A DNA stretch of 64,000 nucleotides, taken from contig JADNRV010000063.1 in the NCBI GenBank assembly GCA_015499995.1, forward strand, positions 186,001-250,000. The letters are read 5' to 3'. The translations under genes and the position numbers were made by a program. This DNA is from Flammula alnicola (lineage: Eukaryota; Basidiomycota; Agaricomycetes; Agaricales; Strophariaceae). Below the pieces are notes generated by a model. The model ran no database searches. It was not told where the DNA came from and worked only from the letters and a program-made list of their open reading frames with translations. Positions 11,362 to 24,936 of this stretch are shown here, in pieces; the stretch's first letter is position 1; each line of letters starts with the position of its first letter.

Positions 11362-13544
11362 ATGCCGTTTAATTTTCTTGTCCAAGCATCGACGTTCTAT
11401 CAGTCGCCCCCCGAAGTAAACATCCTGCCTCTGGCCTTTGTCGGTATAATCTTATTGCTGGTGATCATCAATAGCACCTCATCTGGACCAAAAGTACGTC
11501 CGCGCCCGGCGTTCGTTGCAGGACTAATTACCTTCTAGCTGAGCGCAATACCAGCGTTTGGTCCTCGCGGACGCTTGACGTCATACATAGGGTCTTATCT
11601 GTTTTAAGAAACACATGTGGCGTACTTCAGCACGAGATCGACCGGCGTCAAGGGGAAATGTTTCGAGTCCCCTTTCTAGACCATTGGGAGGTAGTTGTGA
11701 CCGGCAAAAAATTCATCAACGAGCTCGCCCAAGCTCACGACGATGATTTGTCGGTCACCGACGCGGTCGCAGATGTTTTGCAGACCGAATTCACCATGGG
11801 CGCTTCGATAAAATACGACCAGTATCATGTGGGCGTAATTGGGTCGACAATGACAAGAAACCTGGTAGCCCGTTTCGATGATGTTTACGACGAGATTGCA
11901 TGCGCTTGTGAGGATGTCATCCACGACAGGACTAAGGAGGATTGTAGAGAGGCTCAATTACATTCAAATGGCTTTCTTACTGACCACACTTCTTTGTAGC
12001 GGCCGAGTGGGTTTCCGTTCCCGTATTTGACGCCGTCATCCGCATCATCGCACGCACCGGTAATCGTTTGTTTGTCGGTCTTCCTTTATGTACGTCTTTT
12101 TTTTCAAGTCGGCTATGCACTTCACTCAACTATTATCATTCTAGGTCGCAACTCGGAGTATCTTCGCCTTTCGAGAAATTGGGCTATAGACGTATTCATT
12201 GGAGCCTTTTTCATCAATTTTATGCCATGGATCCTGAAGCCGTAAGTCTGTATGGCATCAATATACTCGGTCACCAATCCCGAAAGAATCTCTCGCTTAC
12301 TTGTCTTAGGCTCCGGCAAAGCATTGTGGCTTTTCGAAGACGCCATTTTAAACATCCCGGAAAGGACGAATTAAAGAAGACGGTTAAGGAGCGGGTTCTT
12401 CTCGATCGTGAATTTGGTGTCGAACGACCAGATCGTCCGGTGTGTATTCAAATTTAGACAGCATACTAACATTTGCTCAACAATGCGGCTTTTATCCACA
12501 AATTAAAATAGAATGACGCGATATCATGGTTCTATGATGCGGCGAGTCTGCGGTACACCCCTGAGACTGTCGTAGACGAGATTGTGCAGCGTATCATGTT
12601 TCTTAACTTCTCGGCTATCCATACGTCGGCCCATGTCAGTCTTCCTCACTCTTCATGGACTAATGCCACTGTTCTAAACGAGGAAATGCAGGCCCTTACG
12701 AATATTCTCTATCACCTTGCGGAACATCCAGAAATATACCTTCAGCCGTTACGGAACGAGGTTGAGGGAGCCATTGCAAAACTGGGTTGGACGAAGGCTG
12801 CGCTCCGAGAGATGGTCAAAGTCGACAGCTTCGTGCGCGAATCTGAACGTTTCAATGGTCTTAGCTCATGTACGTCTGTTCATTCCCTGTCGTATATCAC
12901 CTGCAGTGATCTGATACCAAAATTCAAAGTGATCATGACGCGCAAGGTCGTAAATCCAAAAGGGTTTACCTTTTCCAACGGTGTCCACCTGCCAGAAGAT
13001 ACGATTGTTTCTGTGGCTAATTACGCCACGCATCACGATGAAGGCGAGTACATAGCCAACTCAATTTGGTACGATGTTTCTCATCCTGCACAATTCACAG
13101 AAAATTATACGGATGCGAACGCCTTTGATGGATTCCGTTTCTCTGAAATTCGGGAAGCAGCTGAAGGCTTCGACGCAATTCGACACCAGTTCGTGCACAC
13201 CACCCCAGAGTACGTTACATTTGGGCACGGACGTCATAGCTGCCCTGGTGAGTGTAGTTTGTACTGAAGTATTTGTTCACGCTCTAATCCAATTCGTGAT
13301 TCAGGCAGGTCAGTCGCAACTTACATGTCCCTCCTCAGGTCCTTTAATTTTTTTTGGCAGGTTCTTTGCGGCGAATGAGCTAAAGGTCGCCTTGGCTCAC
13401 ATCGTCCTGTACTACGACGTCAAGCTCGGCGACGGCTGTAATGGTGTCAAACCAGAAAACTCGTGGCTCTCCATCGCCCTCATTCCAGACAAGCGTGCTC
13501 ACATGTGGTTTCGAAAGAGAAAGGATGTAGAGATCGATTTGTGA
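11362..13544 (+). CDS. Cytochrome P450 monooxygenase 1
   Basis: ATG at 11362 opens an N-terminal anchor (ILPLAFVGIILLLVII). Later exons carry the I-helix stretch NFSAIHTSA, the ExxR motif in FVRESERF and the haem loop FGHGRHSCPGRFFAANELK. The protein ends at 13544, near the usual 500 residues. The AIHTS form of the I-helix is common in fungal P450s related to ent-kaurene oxidase and similar tailoring enzymes. It should sit on the ER membrane and use a P450 reductase. About eight introns can be placed, for example 11494-11538 and one ending in TTGGCAG before RFFAANE. One base is missing near 11602 in a T run (SYIGSYLF then RNTCGVLQ in another frame). The neighbouring oxidase, transporter and second P450 suggest a shared pathway. 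Confidence 0.85.
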
Positions 13545-13952
13545 TTACCAAAGCCCTTCTGTCAGTGGGAATAGCATTACTTTATTTATGCATACATGTA
13601 CTAGCTAGCTAGTCCCTTTTTCTCTTTTCTTACTTATTCTTGTTCCGTACATGGGCTGTTAGCTTTGGGCATTATTGACTTTGCCTCGCTTATCAAATCG
13701 CTGCCAGGTCTCGAGAATGATGACAGGTATGAAGCAATTGTCGCTGGGTCGGTATTATCTTGCAATAAGTTTCATAGTGCGATCGAAAAGATGTCAGCAG
13801 AAGAATTATGGAATGACGATAGGGATTTAACATTATGAATCATTCCAAGTCCACGCGAAGAAGATAGAACGTATAGTAAGCCAATTAGCAAGATATGCCA
13901 AGGGCCAGTAGAAAAATAATAATTAGAAGCCCAATCAAAACGAAGCGCTATC

Positions 13953-15766
13953 CTAGAGACCGCTTGGGCCATTGGAGTACTGGACGTTGAACCTATAGCA
14001 CAGTAAGGAACGAGAAGTAACAAAACTTTGAAAGGGACAATACCTTGTGGGATCATACTTCTTATAAGCTGTCTTCAAAAATTCATAGCCGCCATACGTC
14101 TGGAAAACTTGCTGGTTCTTGTCACTTTCAGCGATATAGAGAGGTAAACCGGGCGTCCTTGGCGCGCTAGACGAGGGGGGCGCTGAGTGCGCATATCTAG
14201 CTACGAGGGAATATAAGAGACATACTTTTTGAAGAAGTTCTGTCGAGCTTGCTCGAGGCCTGCGCTCGTATTCTGGGCGCCAAGTGGTAGAGACAAGCTG
14301 AATTGAATCATGTTGAATCCACCACGGGGCGCATCAATCGCGTTTCCACCTCTAGCGCGGCCTGCAACAATCTGGGAGTTTGGAACGGCAGTAAACGACA
14401 GAGTCGTTCCGCCGAGTTCTCCCTTAAAATTCTCGCACAACTCGGCGTAGAGGGCATAAATATCGCGATAAGGTTGTGTGTTGTTGGAGCCTTCCAATAC
14501 GGATGCACCGAAGAGCTCTACCAGCGGGGTGGCTGCTCCTGGATCGCCAATGAGGTTTGCCGCGTCGTAGTAGCTGAGTGGAGAAAGAGCTGTCTGCACT
14601 GTGGGAATGGATAAGAACTCTCCGTAGATCGACTGAGGAAGGCTGGGCCCCTGGAAGAAGGCGTTAAGTACAATGAGCGGGGAAATGGTATCATTGGCAA
14701 AGCTGTTGAAGAAATACAGCAGCATCGCTGAGTCGGGAGTGAGTATGGTATTTGTAGTGAAGTCAAGAAAATGGGATCGTACCCGATTTCGGGTCATTAA
14801 CGTTTAATGCGTAATGGGAAAGCGCGGTAAGGACAGCATCGACCGAAGAATTAGCATACTAGTTACGATTGGAATATACATCAGAGTAACACAGAGATGG
14901 TTGGAGAATTAGACTCACGACGAGTTGACCACCGTACCACGTCTTGTCTGCCTTCGTACCGGTTGGGATAGCATCCACGACATATCGGGTGACGATGCCA
15001 AACCTGTTCGCGCCTCCTTTCAATGCACGGAAAAGGTCTGAATACGCATTTGTTGCTGTTGCGGTGACGATCTTGCCAGTCACGAGCACGACATCGACCT
15101 CCCTCATAGTGTCCGTTGAATATCCGACTTGGGGGCTAAGAAGCTGATTCCACCGCCAAGGAGAAGTCCCGTACCGACAGTACTGCGCATTCATTTTTAA
15201 ACTTCCGCATTTTATAGCGTAAACAGAGAACTAACCTCACTCTCCCACCGGCAACCGCGACACCATGCGGCTCTAAGGCATTCAAAGCGTCACCCCAAGT
15301 CAATCCAGGCTGGAAGGTGACACTGCTCGATCCAGGATCGTAAGAAATGGCGCTCATATTCTTGAAGTGGATAAGCACGCCGCCCTGAACGCTAGGGGGG
15401 TCTCAGGATGAATACAACTCCACATCAGACTCAGGACAGGACTTACTTATTCCAGCCCAGCATCGCACTGTGGCCACCAGCTTGGACCGCGTATGTTGCC
15501 TTAGAATTGTAAACGGTCTTCATTGCAGCAGAAACATCCTGCGTCGTTCGAGGAAAAACAACACAATCAGGCCTGAGGTTCGCATTTAGCAGACTCCAGG
15601 CCGACGTCGCGCCCGCCTCGTAAAGGCTTCCAGAGGTGCTGACGATGGATTTCAATGATCCCTTTTGCAAACTTTGGCACGCTAGTTGGCTTCCTGTCGC
15701 CGTGGCATTCGCAGATCCAGAGGCCAGAAAAGATGACAACACAAGGAGGAACAAGGGAAAAACCAT
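13953..15766 (-). CDS. Secreted FAD-linked oxidase (PCMH-type, 6-hydroxynicotine/berberine-bridge-like)
   Basis: The ATG at 15766 begins a signal peptide (MVFPLFLLVLSSFLASGSA). The FAD-binding part follows: PDCVVFPRTTQDVSAAM, then AVQAGGHSAMLGWN, whose His is the usual covalent flavin site, then FQPGLTWGDAL, HGVAVAGGRV and FGIVTRY. The protein ends FNVQYSNGPSGL at 13953 after a small last exon. Such enzymes oxidise alcohols, amines or sugars, passing electrons to oxygen, and are often secreted by basidiomycetes. Exon 1 joins exon 2 through a GTAAGT...CCTAG intron giving NNVQGGVLIHF. One base is missing near 15140, between GGGISFL and SPQVGYSTD. It is convergent with P450 1, with about 410 bases between the stops. 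Confidence 0.85.
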
Positions 15767-17915
15767 GGTGGGTGCCAGGGACTACAGAAGACACAAGTCG
15801 ACTGCGTCTTTTGAGCAAGAATATCTCCGCGAAGACAGTGTAGAACCATGTGGTCCATCGGGAGGGCGGGCCTTGATCTTGGCTGGCAAAGTCGGTGGGT
15901 CGTGCTGAAACCGGGGACTGTACAGTCTGTCAGTGTCAAGTTTTGATAAATATGTCACGGCTGATGATGCCGGATGTCAGGGGACGATTGAGGTATTGTT
16001 CAATTGGTCTTTTCAGACTTGGGATTCATAAGTCGTCAGGACCTCGGAGATTCCGCAGTGTAAGTACCTGTAAGAAGTACCTCTAGATCAGAGGGATGTG
16101 TCGCGCGTTGCATTCTGTGGAGGCATCATTTCATCCAGGAACACAGAGTCTGGGTAAGCCCGGAGACTTTCCTTTTCTAAGCGAAATTATCAAATCCCGC
16201 CATGCCGACGGTGCCGTGGCGCAGACTAAATGCAGAAGTTGCCGATGGCGAGCGCTATTTCCACCATTCCCAAGTCACATATGCCTTCCTTTAGAGGTTT
16301 GCAAACGCATTTTCGTGGAAATAAGGTATGATATTACATATATTCAGGTATATTTTACTCTTATTAACAGAAAAAAGCTCGAGGAATGACGGGAATAGCC
16401 CACTCACCGTTGTAGACGACGAGCTCTCCCCATGCAGCTTAGATGATCGCCTTCCAAAACAGGGGGTGACCCAGGTAGAATGAGTTCTATATTAAAGAGG
16501 TGGACCTTTTGACCCTTTTGACCCTACATGATTAGCTACTTTCACGTAAGTTGGCCCTGGAAAACGAAGGCGGGCGCGAAGCGGGTTGTCCTAACAATAG
16601 GACTCGTGACCGCATTTTCTGTGCAAAGAAGGAGAGGTAGGGTCAGCAGCGGTGGACAGTCGGACTGCCACCTCCTTGTGGCATTTTTCATCGCCCTGGT
16701 GCTCGTCACACCCTACCGCGCCGGTGTCGTTGTGTTCCGTGGTTTACCAGCTTGGTGGAGGTGCGCGATGGTGAAGGCGAACCGCTGTTGCTCGTCGTCA
16801 GGCTTTGGCTAGGCTCCTCGCGGCACGTGGATGTGTTTTGTGGTGGAGGTGAGGCGGGGTGGTCATTGCAAGATCAAAAGAGGGTAAGGGCATGCCTCAA
16901 CCCTGGTCTGCATAAAGGAGCTGGTGGAGGGTTAAATGTGTCTTATAAGGCGGTACGCCACGTACCTTGTCGACATCCTCCTCGTCGTACTCGTGCCCCT
17001 TCTCGCAGTCGCTGGTCATGATGCGCAATCGTCGTAGCTGTGTGACATGATCAACGAGCGGCGTGTCTTCCCATTTGATAGGACTGCTGTTGTCCAACCG
17101 TAGGGGACACAGGAAAGAGTGTCGTCATCGAAGGCCCAGGTTGGACAGGAAGTGACGAGAGACCAACTTGAAGGGCTGGGGTGCGAAAGATTGACGTGAT
17201 AGCATCGTGGCTTTGTTGTTGCCCAGAATCGCCGAGGCAATGAATGCTTACGGGGTGAATCGTGCCACGGCGGGCTCCTCTCGATGCTGGCCGCGTCGGA
17301 CTGGATGAGGTAGACCCACGACAGTCACTCACACTACGATAGCGCTTGCCATGGTTGGCACCCTTACAACCCACGTCCTTGGGAATAATGGTGTAGCATT
17401 GGCCAGTTGCAATCCGCCGAGGATGTGTTCAGGACATATCATGTACAAGGCGGGATCAAAGTCTCCAGGCGCAGCCATCGAGCTATGAGCTAGTGTGGGT
17501 GAGGGGATTTCGCAGGGACGGTGACAGCAGACGATGAGCGGTGGCCGTGGAGGACGCGACTAGATGGACGCGTTGTTTTGAAGTTGTTTGGCGACGGCTG
17601 CGAGCCTGCGATGACAAAGGGGTGCATGTGACTCCAGAGTTGGTGATACCTGAATGTTGTCTAGGTGAAATACATGATTCTTCAGAAAGTTCAAGTGCAG
17701 AGAGGGGCACGGTATCCATTTGAGTAACCCGCAGAGTAAGAGTACATAGCTAGAGATGGTAGATAAGGAGCCAATATTTATCATTGCTGGGAGGCAAAAG
17801 TAGTAGTTAGTGGTATTGATATCAGTCTCCCTCAGCATCTCCCTCAACATCTCCCTTCTTCTTCTTTTTCTCCTCCACCGTCCACTTCTGATCCATCTTT
17901 GCTTGCATAGGCACA
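15767..17915. other. Intergenic, no gene recognised
   Basis: About 2.1 kb with many short overlapping frames, some GC-rich around 16560-17400, but no motif or splice pattern I can support. It may hold a decayed gene. Confidence 0.4.
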
Positions 17916-20055
17916 TCAGCCATCAGCAAAGCAGACAACATCCTGCACCCGCAACTCCATCATCACGAACCAAATGACACGGATTCCATCCGCAAACGCT
18001 GCCCTCACCTGAGAGCGAAGCGGCTCCTCCAGCGCCGCAATGCGAGGAATCGCGGAATATGCTATCGAGATGCTGCCCTGAGGAAGGCTGCTCACAAACT
18101 CAGCCGGCAGGCGCTTTCCCAGTTCGTTCTGAAGGATGGTTCCTCCAACAGTGATACCCCATACACCGGCAAATGACCGGCAGAAAGCGAAGAATGCCAA
18201 GGCGTGCGCGTTTCGAGAGACAGGGAGAGGCGCAAGAACGGGGACTGTTGAAGGCTCAGTTTCACAGACGTTCCGAATGCATATAAGTATAGGGCTCACA
18301 GTAACCGACGGAATAGATCATCCCAGCCCCAATGGTGATGAGAGATGGGAGACCTATGCTGTGGGCGAGTATGGTGTTTTCCCTTATGGTGGTCAAAGCC
18401 CCAGCGCCAGCAACGAGTATGACCAGCCTAGATATGCCTGGATCCGGTACTTCCCAGTCTTGGTGACGCTGACGCCAGTGACAATTGATGCTGGGCCAAG
18501 GGCCACGGTCAAGGCCAAGGAGTCAATTCCTGATTGACGGGGAGAGGCTCCCTTGCATGCTTGGTAGTACGTTGGCATGTAATCTGTCAATGTGCATCAG
18601 GTATACCCCCAAAGATCGCGGCGTACATGATCAACGTACAAATGACTGCAAGCATAACAATGGGGCAGAGAAATGTCTGGATATATCTACCAAGAAATGA
18701 GACCTGGTGAACTAGTATCGGAGATTGTGCTTACCCGCTGAAGCTGGTCCTATTAGAGAGGACTTCGAATGGAACCTATAGTCACAGGCTTCAATGGGAT
18801 GTCGTGCGCTTCATGTAAATCGACATACAATAGGATTCTTCGCGACACGAGCTTCGTACAGCAAGAATACGAACATGCCGAAGAGCCCCAGGATAAGGGA
18901 ACTAGGACGCGAGGGCTGGACCAAGCGAAAACAACTCCTCCCCAGGTAAGCGCAATGACAACGCTTGCTGTACTCGCAATGATAATAAAATTTCCCCTAA
19001 AGCAACATCATCAGTAGTCGCCGACATTTATACGAGCGTCATGACAAACATCCAATCCATCTTTGCCAACTTCTCTTTCATTGTGCCAGGAGGGGTCGGG
19101 AGCTTGAGGAGGACGAGGACGAGGACCACAGTTAGGCCCGAGATGGGAAGATTGAGATCTGTGAAAGGATTAACGAGCGGCATTAGATAAGGAAAGCAGT
19201 AGACCGACAGAAGACCCAGCGCCATTGACCGGCATCTGCCAAAGCACCACCGATAAGGGGCCCGAAGGCCGCAGACAGCGCCCACGATCTGCAGCAGGTT
19301 TAAGCACAGGCTAACTGGAAGTATCGTGATGTACTAACATCCCGAGAACACCACTGACAAAGCCTCGCTCTTGAAGAGGAACTAGGTCGCCAATGATGAT
19401 TTGGTGACCGAAAGAATCATTCCACCACCAAGGCCTTGAACAGCTTGATGATATTTAACCGTCATTACCCGGAGTGCTTTCGAAGCAGATTAAAGGAATA
19501 CGTACTTCGGGAAGCAATGAGCCACGGCATATTCTGCGCTGTTGCACAAAGTACGCTTCCTAAGGCAAAAAGCAGAAGGGCACTCAATATGGCGGGACGT
19601 CGTCCGAAAATCTCAGATATTCCGCCACTCAAAGGTAGCACAGCCGTAGACGCGAGAGTGTACGAAGAAGATATCCAGATGAAGGTGTCCGCATTGAGAG
19701 CTTTCGTGATAGCCGGCTGGGCCGTCGATGTTGCCGTCTGTGAAAGTCTTGTTCACGTCTGGAAGCACTAAATGTTCGGCCACACGTACCAGCTCGATAG
19801 ATACCAAGCAGAGAGCAGATCCCAATGCAACCAGAATGAGCCAAAACCTGAGGCCACGTTCTTGCGCGACTTTGGAATTTGTCGCCTGAGGTATGGTGTT
19901 GACAGACACCTCCGTGTCACCGACTTTGGAGCGGGCGGGGCTCAGGATGAGCCAAAAGTCCTTTCACTTTTCAGTTGGTCTGAAGCTAAGTCCCGAGCGC
20001 TTGCAACAGTGTGTTCAAGCTCCTTAGGCATCTGTGCTGAGGCCGGGGAGCTCAT
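17916..20055 (-). CDS. Major facilitator superfamily transporter (DHA-type drug/metabolite exporter)
   Basis: The probable start is the ATG at 20055. The first helix lies in RFWLILVALGSALCLVSIEL. After a GTACGT...TTTCACAG intron comes TATSTAQPAITKALN, then FIWISSSYTLASTAVLPLSG and the loop GGISEIFGRRP, the usual MFS helix 2-3 signature. Later parts include GDLVPLQERGFVSGVLG, LKLPTPPGTMKEKLAKMDW, YMPTYYQACKGASPRQSG and AFCRSFAGVWGITVGGT. These patterns match 12-14 helix drug:H+ antiporters of basidiomycetes. Single-base losses are likely near 19401 (A run) and 17957 (G run), and one more near the N-terminus. It lies between an oxidase and a P450 and could export the product or a toxic compound. 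Confidence 0.8.
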
Positions 20056-22812
20056 GAGTGACGAAAGGAAGGCGAAGACGCAGTCACTGCTGTGGGCACG
20101 GTAGGGAAAACCTTGCAAAACTGGTTGCAAGGGTAAAAATAATACGAACTGTCTATGGTCGAAGCATGGTCAAGAACAGGAGACTAGAACTGCCGCCAAC
20201 CAGCATGGGGTGAACCATTGCAGGCGAACCAGGGATTGCAAGTTCTTCGTGATCGGTGGAGATGATGTGGCCGAGCAATGGAAAGGCATCATATTTAGTC
20301 CGTCAATTATTGTGACTGTGACGTAAACCTTCTAAAAACAACTGTGAACCTAACACGTTGGTTTGTACGTGCGAAATTTTCATCGCTAAAATCTCGGAAA
20401 ATTCATTTTTAGATAGCTTTTAATAAACTGTGTCTGCTCCCTTACAAAAACAATTCCCAAAATGCCGCCCAAAGGTCGCCGTCTGATAAGGAACCGGCCT
20501 GCTCCATCTGCAAATCCCCACACCAATTGTCGAGTTCACTGTCCACGCCAGTCAAGAAGCAAAAGAATCGCCAAGTCTCTCAGTGGGCAAATGATGTCGA
20601 TTGAGGCTGTTCTCGATGCATCTTGATAGGATCAGTCCACGCGTATGGCCGAGACCAAGCTGACGCGCCAAAAAGTTGCGAAATTTTGGCGGCGACAAAA
20701 TGTCGTTGTCTAGAAAATTCGCATTCCTGAGATACCAAATTTAATGCCTTCGCTCGTCTGCAACTGTATCTCATATTCGAGTTATTTATTCTCTTTACTC
20801 TTCAGAAAGTCCCTATTCAAATCCAGGAAAATCTCAAAGAATGTTTACTAAACTCGATGATTTTTTGACTTGCCACGGGAACGGCTGCTTACAATATTAA
20901 CGACGTGCTATTCAATGTTCAAGCTCAAAGGCGTCGACTCGATTAAGTGATTGATCATTGGGATCACTTGGATATACTGGTCACAAAGGTATTGGCACGG
21001 CATTTCCTGGTTAGGTTGATCATGAAAATTCCCTCATGTTTTGCAGTTGTCTCGACATATTAATTAATGGCGCATGTTGACCGTCTGTAAGATCTCTTTC
21101 TTCGTTGCTGAGATCAGCTTCGTTGGACAACCGACAGTTCGCCTCAAGTTCGCCTAACGTGTTGCCCTAATATAGTCCACCACTTCCACCTAATAAGCAC
21201 CATCCGAAGAAAACATCGTTAAAGCTAAGTTGAGATATGATAGATCGGCGTTACATGTACTACTTAGCTATTTACATTCATAGCTCTGAAACATAGAGAT
21301 AACTGCTTGCATATGACATACTGACTTCAATCAGAAGAGATTCGAATTTTCGATGACTTGACAAATAACCCCCAGCTTCTTTACATATTTCCGCGGATCC
21401 GTACTTCGAAGTTTCATTGCGGACATTGCCGAGTAGCGTCATTCTTTCTGTCGGCTGAACGCTTGATCAGAACCACTCATGTACTGGCCACACTCTCACC
21501 GTGAAACCGGAATTCTAATTATAATTGTTGCAAAATCAAGATGCGGTGACTGAGTGAGGGCGGTTCATCGACAGACACTGTCGGCGCTGTTGGCATCAGG
21601 AGTACTGGAGATCATCAGGTCTTCCTTCCCACCAGATTTTGGCAGAATGATATCAGGTATCCGTCAACCTGGCGGGTGCAAAAGAACTTGACACTTCTTG
21701 GATCATGACTTGGAAGTTGGCCATCAAGGTTGAACGTTGAATCATGAGTAGATGACTTGTTCATGACTCGTTCACGGTTCATGCACATGGCTCGTGATAT
21801 TGATGGCAGCCTTATATGGTAGTAGTCATCATTGATAGATACTGCTGGAGCCTGGACAGCGGACGCCACGCAGTTGTGCTATTTTTAGTTTCTTCGAGTA
21901 ATCCATTGCAAATTCTGATTCAGACACAGTAAACAATGGCCAAAGTGTTAGAAAGTAAATAATAGAACCGGTTTAATTAAGAACTGAATTCTTGAAAATA
22001 AGAAAGGAATCTGTGAACCGCTAATACGGAGAACTTGTATCGAGCAACAAAAATAATGGTAGAATCCACGTCTCTCCGTACTTTTCAAGAAGAACTCGAA
22101 GTATATGAGTTGTTAGATCTAGAAGCTGAGAAGATACCATTGATCCAGCAGAGGATGTCGGGATGAAGCGACTATACAGACTTTAATTGGGTGATAACAC
22201 ATATATTTTCGGTTTTCTATCTACTCCATATGCTAGCGATGCACTATAACACGTTTTCGACTTTTCCTTTCCCTTCGATCTTGCAAGGATTGATTGTCGA
22301 GTCGTATCAAGCCTTGGCATTCGCTATCTTTGACGCTCAGCGCTCATCAGTCGATTACTCAACATTTCACAGCCACCTCTTAGTTTCCCGAGGCTGAGCC
22401 ATTTGATAGTCATTTGATTGAGTCATGACCTTTGGCTAGCTACCCGCGGTTATGAATTCATCAATGACTCCCACAATGCTGCTAGGAGAGCACCTAGTTA
22501 TGTTGAAAAAATATATTTTTTCAATATATCTTTTTCAACCTCCAGAGTAATATATGTATCATTTAAGCCTCTAATCAGAGGCCATAATATATCAAGTTTT
22601 GACCTCTGATTATAGGTTTGTGATATATCGATATGCCAGCATTGTGCGCTGTTCAAGACGTCTTTCTTCTCATGTATGCCTATCTCTGATAGTCAACGGC
22701 AGATGTATTTAAAGGCTGGTCTGAGGGTATATAAATCTACTTGTAACATTGACATCAAAGCGCACGGAAAATCGCTGATTATCAGCAGAGCAACCATTAC
22801 AAACAACTACTA
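20056..22812. other. Intergenic, 2.8 kb, with a possible decayed small gene
   Basis: At 20461 an ATG opens MPPKGRRLIRN. A shifted frame then reads PACSICKSPHQL and KKQKNRQVSQWANDVD before a stop. It looks like the broken start of a basic, perhaps transposon-derived protein, but I cannot name it. The rest is AT-rich and holds the hairpins listed separately. Confidence 0.3.
22503..22611. repeat. Cluster of AT-rich inverted repeats
   Basis: A 22-base perfect palindrome (TTGAAAAAATA and its complement) lies at 22503-22524. A 10-base inverted pair, TAATCAGAGG at 22571-22580 and CCTCTGATTA at 22602-22611, follows. It may be a MITE relic or a replication or matrix-attachment-like region. Confidence 0.45.
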
Positions 22813-24936
22813 TCAGAGGAGAGGCTTCTCCAAGGGCAAAAAGAGGAGCTGACCACGCGGTGGCACTGCGACCGTATTCAGAGGGTCAATGATCTCGTAT
22901 TTACCCCCTTCCATGAAAACGTCAACCCGAGAGATCAGGGTCAGAACCATGAGCTTGATTTCTGAAAGAGGCCATCAGCACCCGAAGGCGGGACAAACAC
23001 AAAAATCAAACCTGCGATCGCAAGAACCCGGCCAGGACAGGCGAATCGTCCGAGCCCAAATGGCCAGTAAGACGTGCTGATACTCACTGCCGTTTTGTCG
23101 GTGCCGACCCAGCGATCGCCGATGAACTTACTTGCGTCCTCTCCCCAATTTTTGGTACTCTCATGGGAAAGAGTAGCGATCGGGGTAACCAAAGATCCTA
23201 CAGCAAGTCGTCTTGAATGAGACTGTCGTCGCTGAGAGGGTGGAAGTAATACCTTTGGGAATCACATAACCACCGAGGGGCGCGTCCTTCGTCGTGAGCC
23301 GGAAAACAGCGATGGTGTCACCTTTCATCCTCAAGACCTCCCGAATGAACGAGTCCATGAGTTCGGCGTTGCGTAAAGAGGCATAAGTCAAGATGGGTTT
23401 TCCTGTGTTGGGATCGGTCTCCAGGATGCTGGACAGTTCTTTGCGTAACGCAGGTAGGTATTCTCTCCGAACGGCCATCTCGTAAACAACCCAAACGATA
23501 ACGGCGGATCTGTGGAGAGTCAAGACTCAACGAGCAGAAGGAATTGAAAATTGGAGCGGCGTGCTCACGTCTGATGAATTGAGGCAAAAGTGATACTGGA
23601 AGTAAGATCAGGCCACGCCAACCGAAGTTTCGAATGCAAAATCTTACCCGAGAGTGAGGGAAATGATCCAAATACTTTCTGTGAAGCCCGGAATATGACC
23701 GTTGTCTTTGACAAGCTGGTTAACAAGACAGTCCTTAAACATGACTGTTAGACCTCGCCGCTTATTGTATAGTCAAAATCGATCTCACAGGATCGATGTG
23801 GTCAGTGTTCCCAGTCTTACGAGCGCGTTTCAAGTCCTTCCAAACGCGCCAGCCAATCCTACGGAATGTCCAGGGAATCGTGAAGATCATCAAGCGAATC
23901 CTAGGAGTGATGGGTAAGATAACAGCAAGCGCGAAAGAACGCCATACACACCAAATGAAGGCTCTCCAGGTCGACGGGAACGTACGTGACCAATATCCGA
24001 TATTTTGATAAATGCCGCCAACAATAGCAACATCGAACGCGACCTTAATCGCGGCTTCGATGAGTTCGTGATCCGGCTCTTTCTAAAGATGCACTGATCA
24101 GATAAATAGAGACCTTAACTTGGACCGCGACGCACTTCACCAATGATGAGCAGGAGCATGGACTCGGCCATAGCCTCATGCACCGAATGAGCTAGTTCAA
24201 CTGGGACGGGCTTCTTTGCATTGTTGGCCTGAGCAGCCAACTTAAACATGTACGTCTGGAAGATCGGCCCCACTGGAGAATACAAGCCGTCAATGATGAA
24301 CGGGAACTCAGGAGCATTAACGTACATCTGATAAGTAGCCTCTCCAAGATGGGAGTAACACCCTTGTTCACAAGCTTATCGAGGCTACCGATGAGGCTGT
24401 AAGGAAGTGCGTTTAGGATTGACATATTCAAGATCTACCAATCCATCGTACGGTCAAAGAGGAATATATATTTGATAACGGAGAAGACCCTACCGCAGCG
24501 GTGCCGCGTTCTGCACTAAACAAGGCATCATTGGTGAGGACTTGCAACGCATGAGACTCGTCGACGATGTATTCCAACTAATAACACGTAGTTTAGAAAT
24601 TTCTCCGGAAAAAAATTACTGCGTACTCTGTTCTTGCGGTAGACACCGATGACACTGCCACACCGCTTTAAGGCAGCCTCATACGCCTGGCGAGGATACT
24701 GGAATAGCGCTTCATCCTACAAACAAAGAGGTCAAGCAGAGGAGTACACCATCATGACAACGAGGCGTACTGGAATGCGAACAATGGGTGGAGTATTCAA
24801 CTGCTTGCGCTATCATGGTGTTACGTTAGTAGGTACGCCGTGGCGGGGAATACGGCAAATTGCGTACCGGTCGCATAAAGTTATAAAAAAGGAGAAGCAC
24901 AATGGCACCTAAAGCATAAGCAACACTTGGGGCCAT
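22813..24936 (-). CDS. Cytochrome P450 monooxygenase 2
   Basis: The ATG at 24936 starts a membrane anchor (MAPSVAYALGAIVLLLFYNF). Exons follow with DEALFQYPRQAYEAALKRCG and LEYIVDESHALQVLTNDALF. The ExxR motif is in FIREVLRMKG, the aromatic/PERF region in DASKFIGDRWVG, and the haem loop is WPFGLGRFACPGRVLAIA. The last exon ends in RGQLLFLPLEKPLL at 22813. Frames join through GT-AG introns, the last one following LAIA. One base is missing near 24343 in a G run (ILE then ATYQMYVNAPEFP). The haem loop FGLGRFACPGR differs from that of P450 1, so the two belong to different families. Substrate unknown. The neighbouring MFS and GMC genes suggest a common pathway. Confidence 0.8.
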
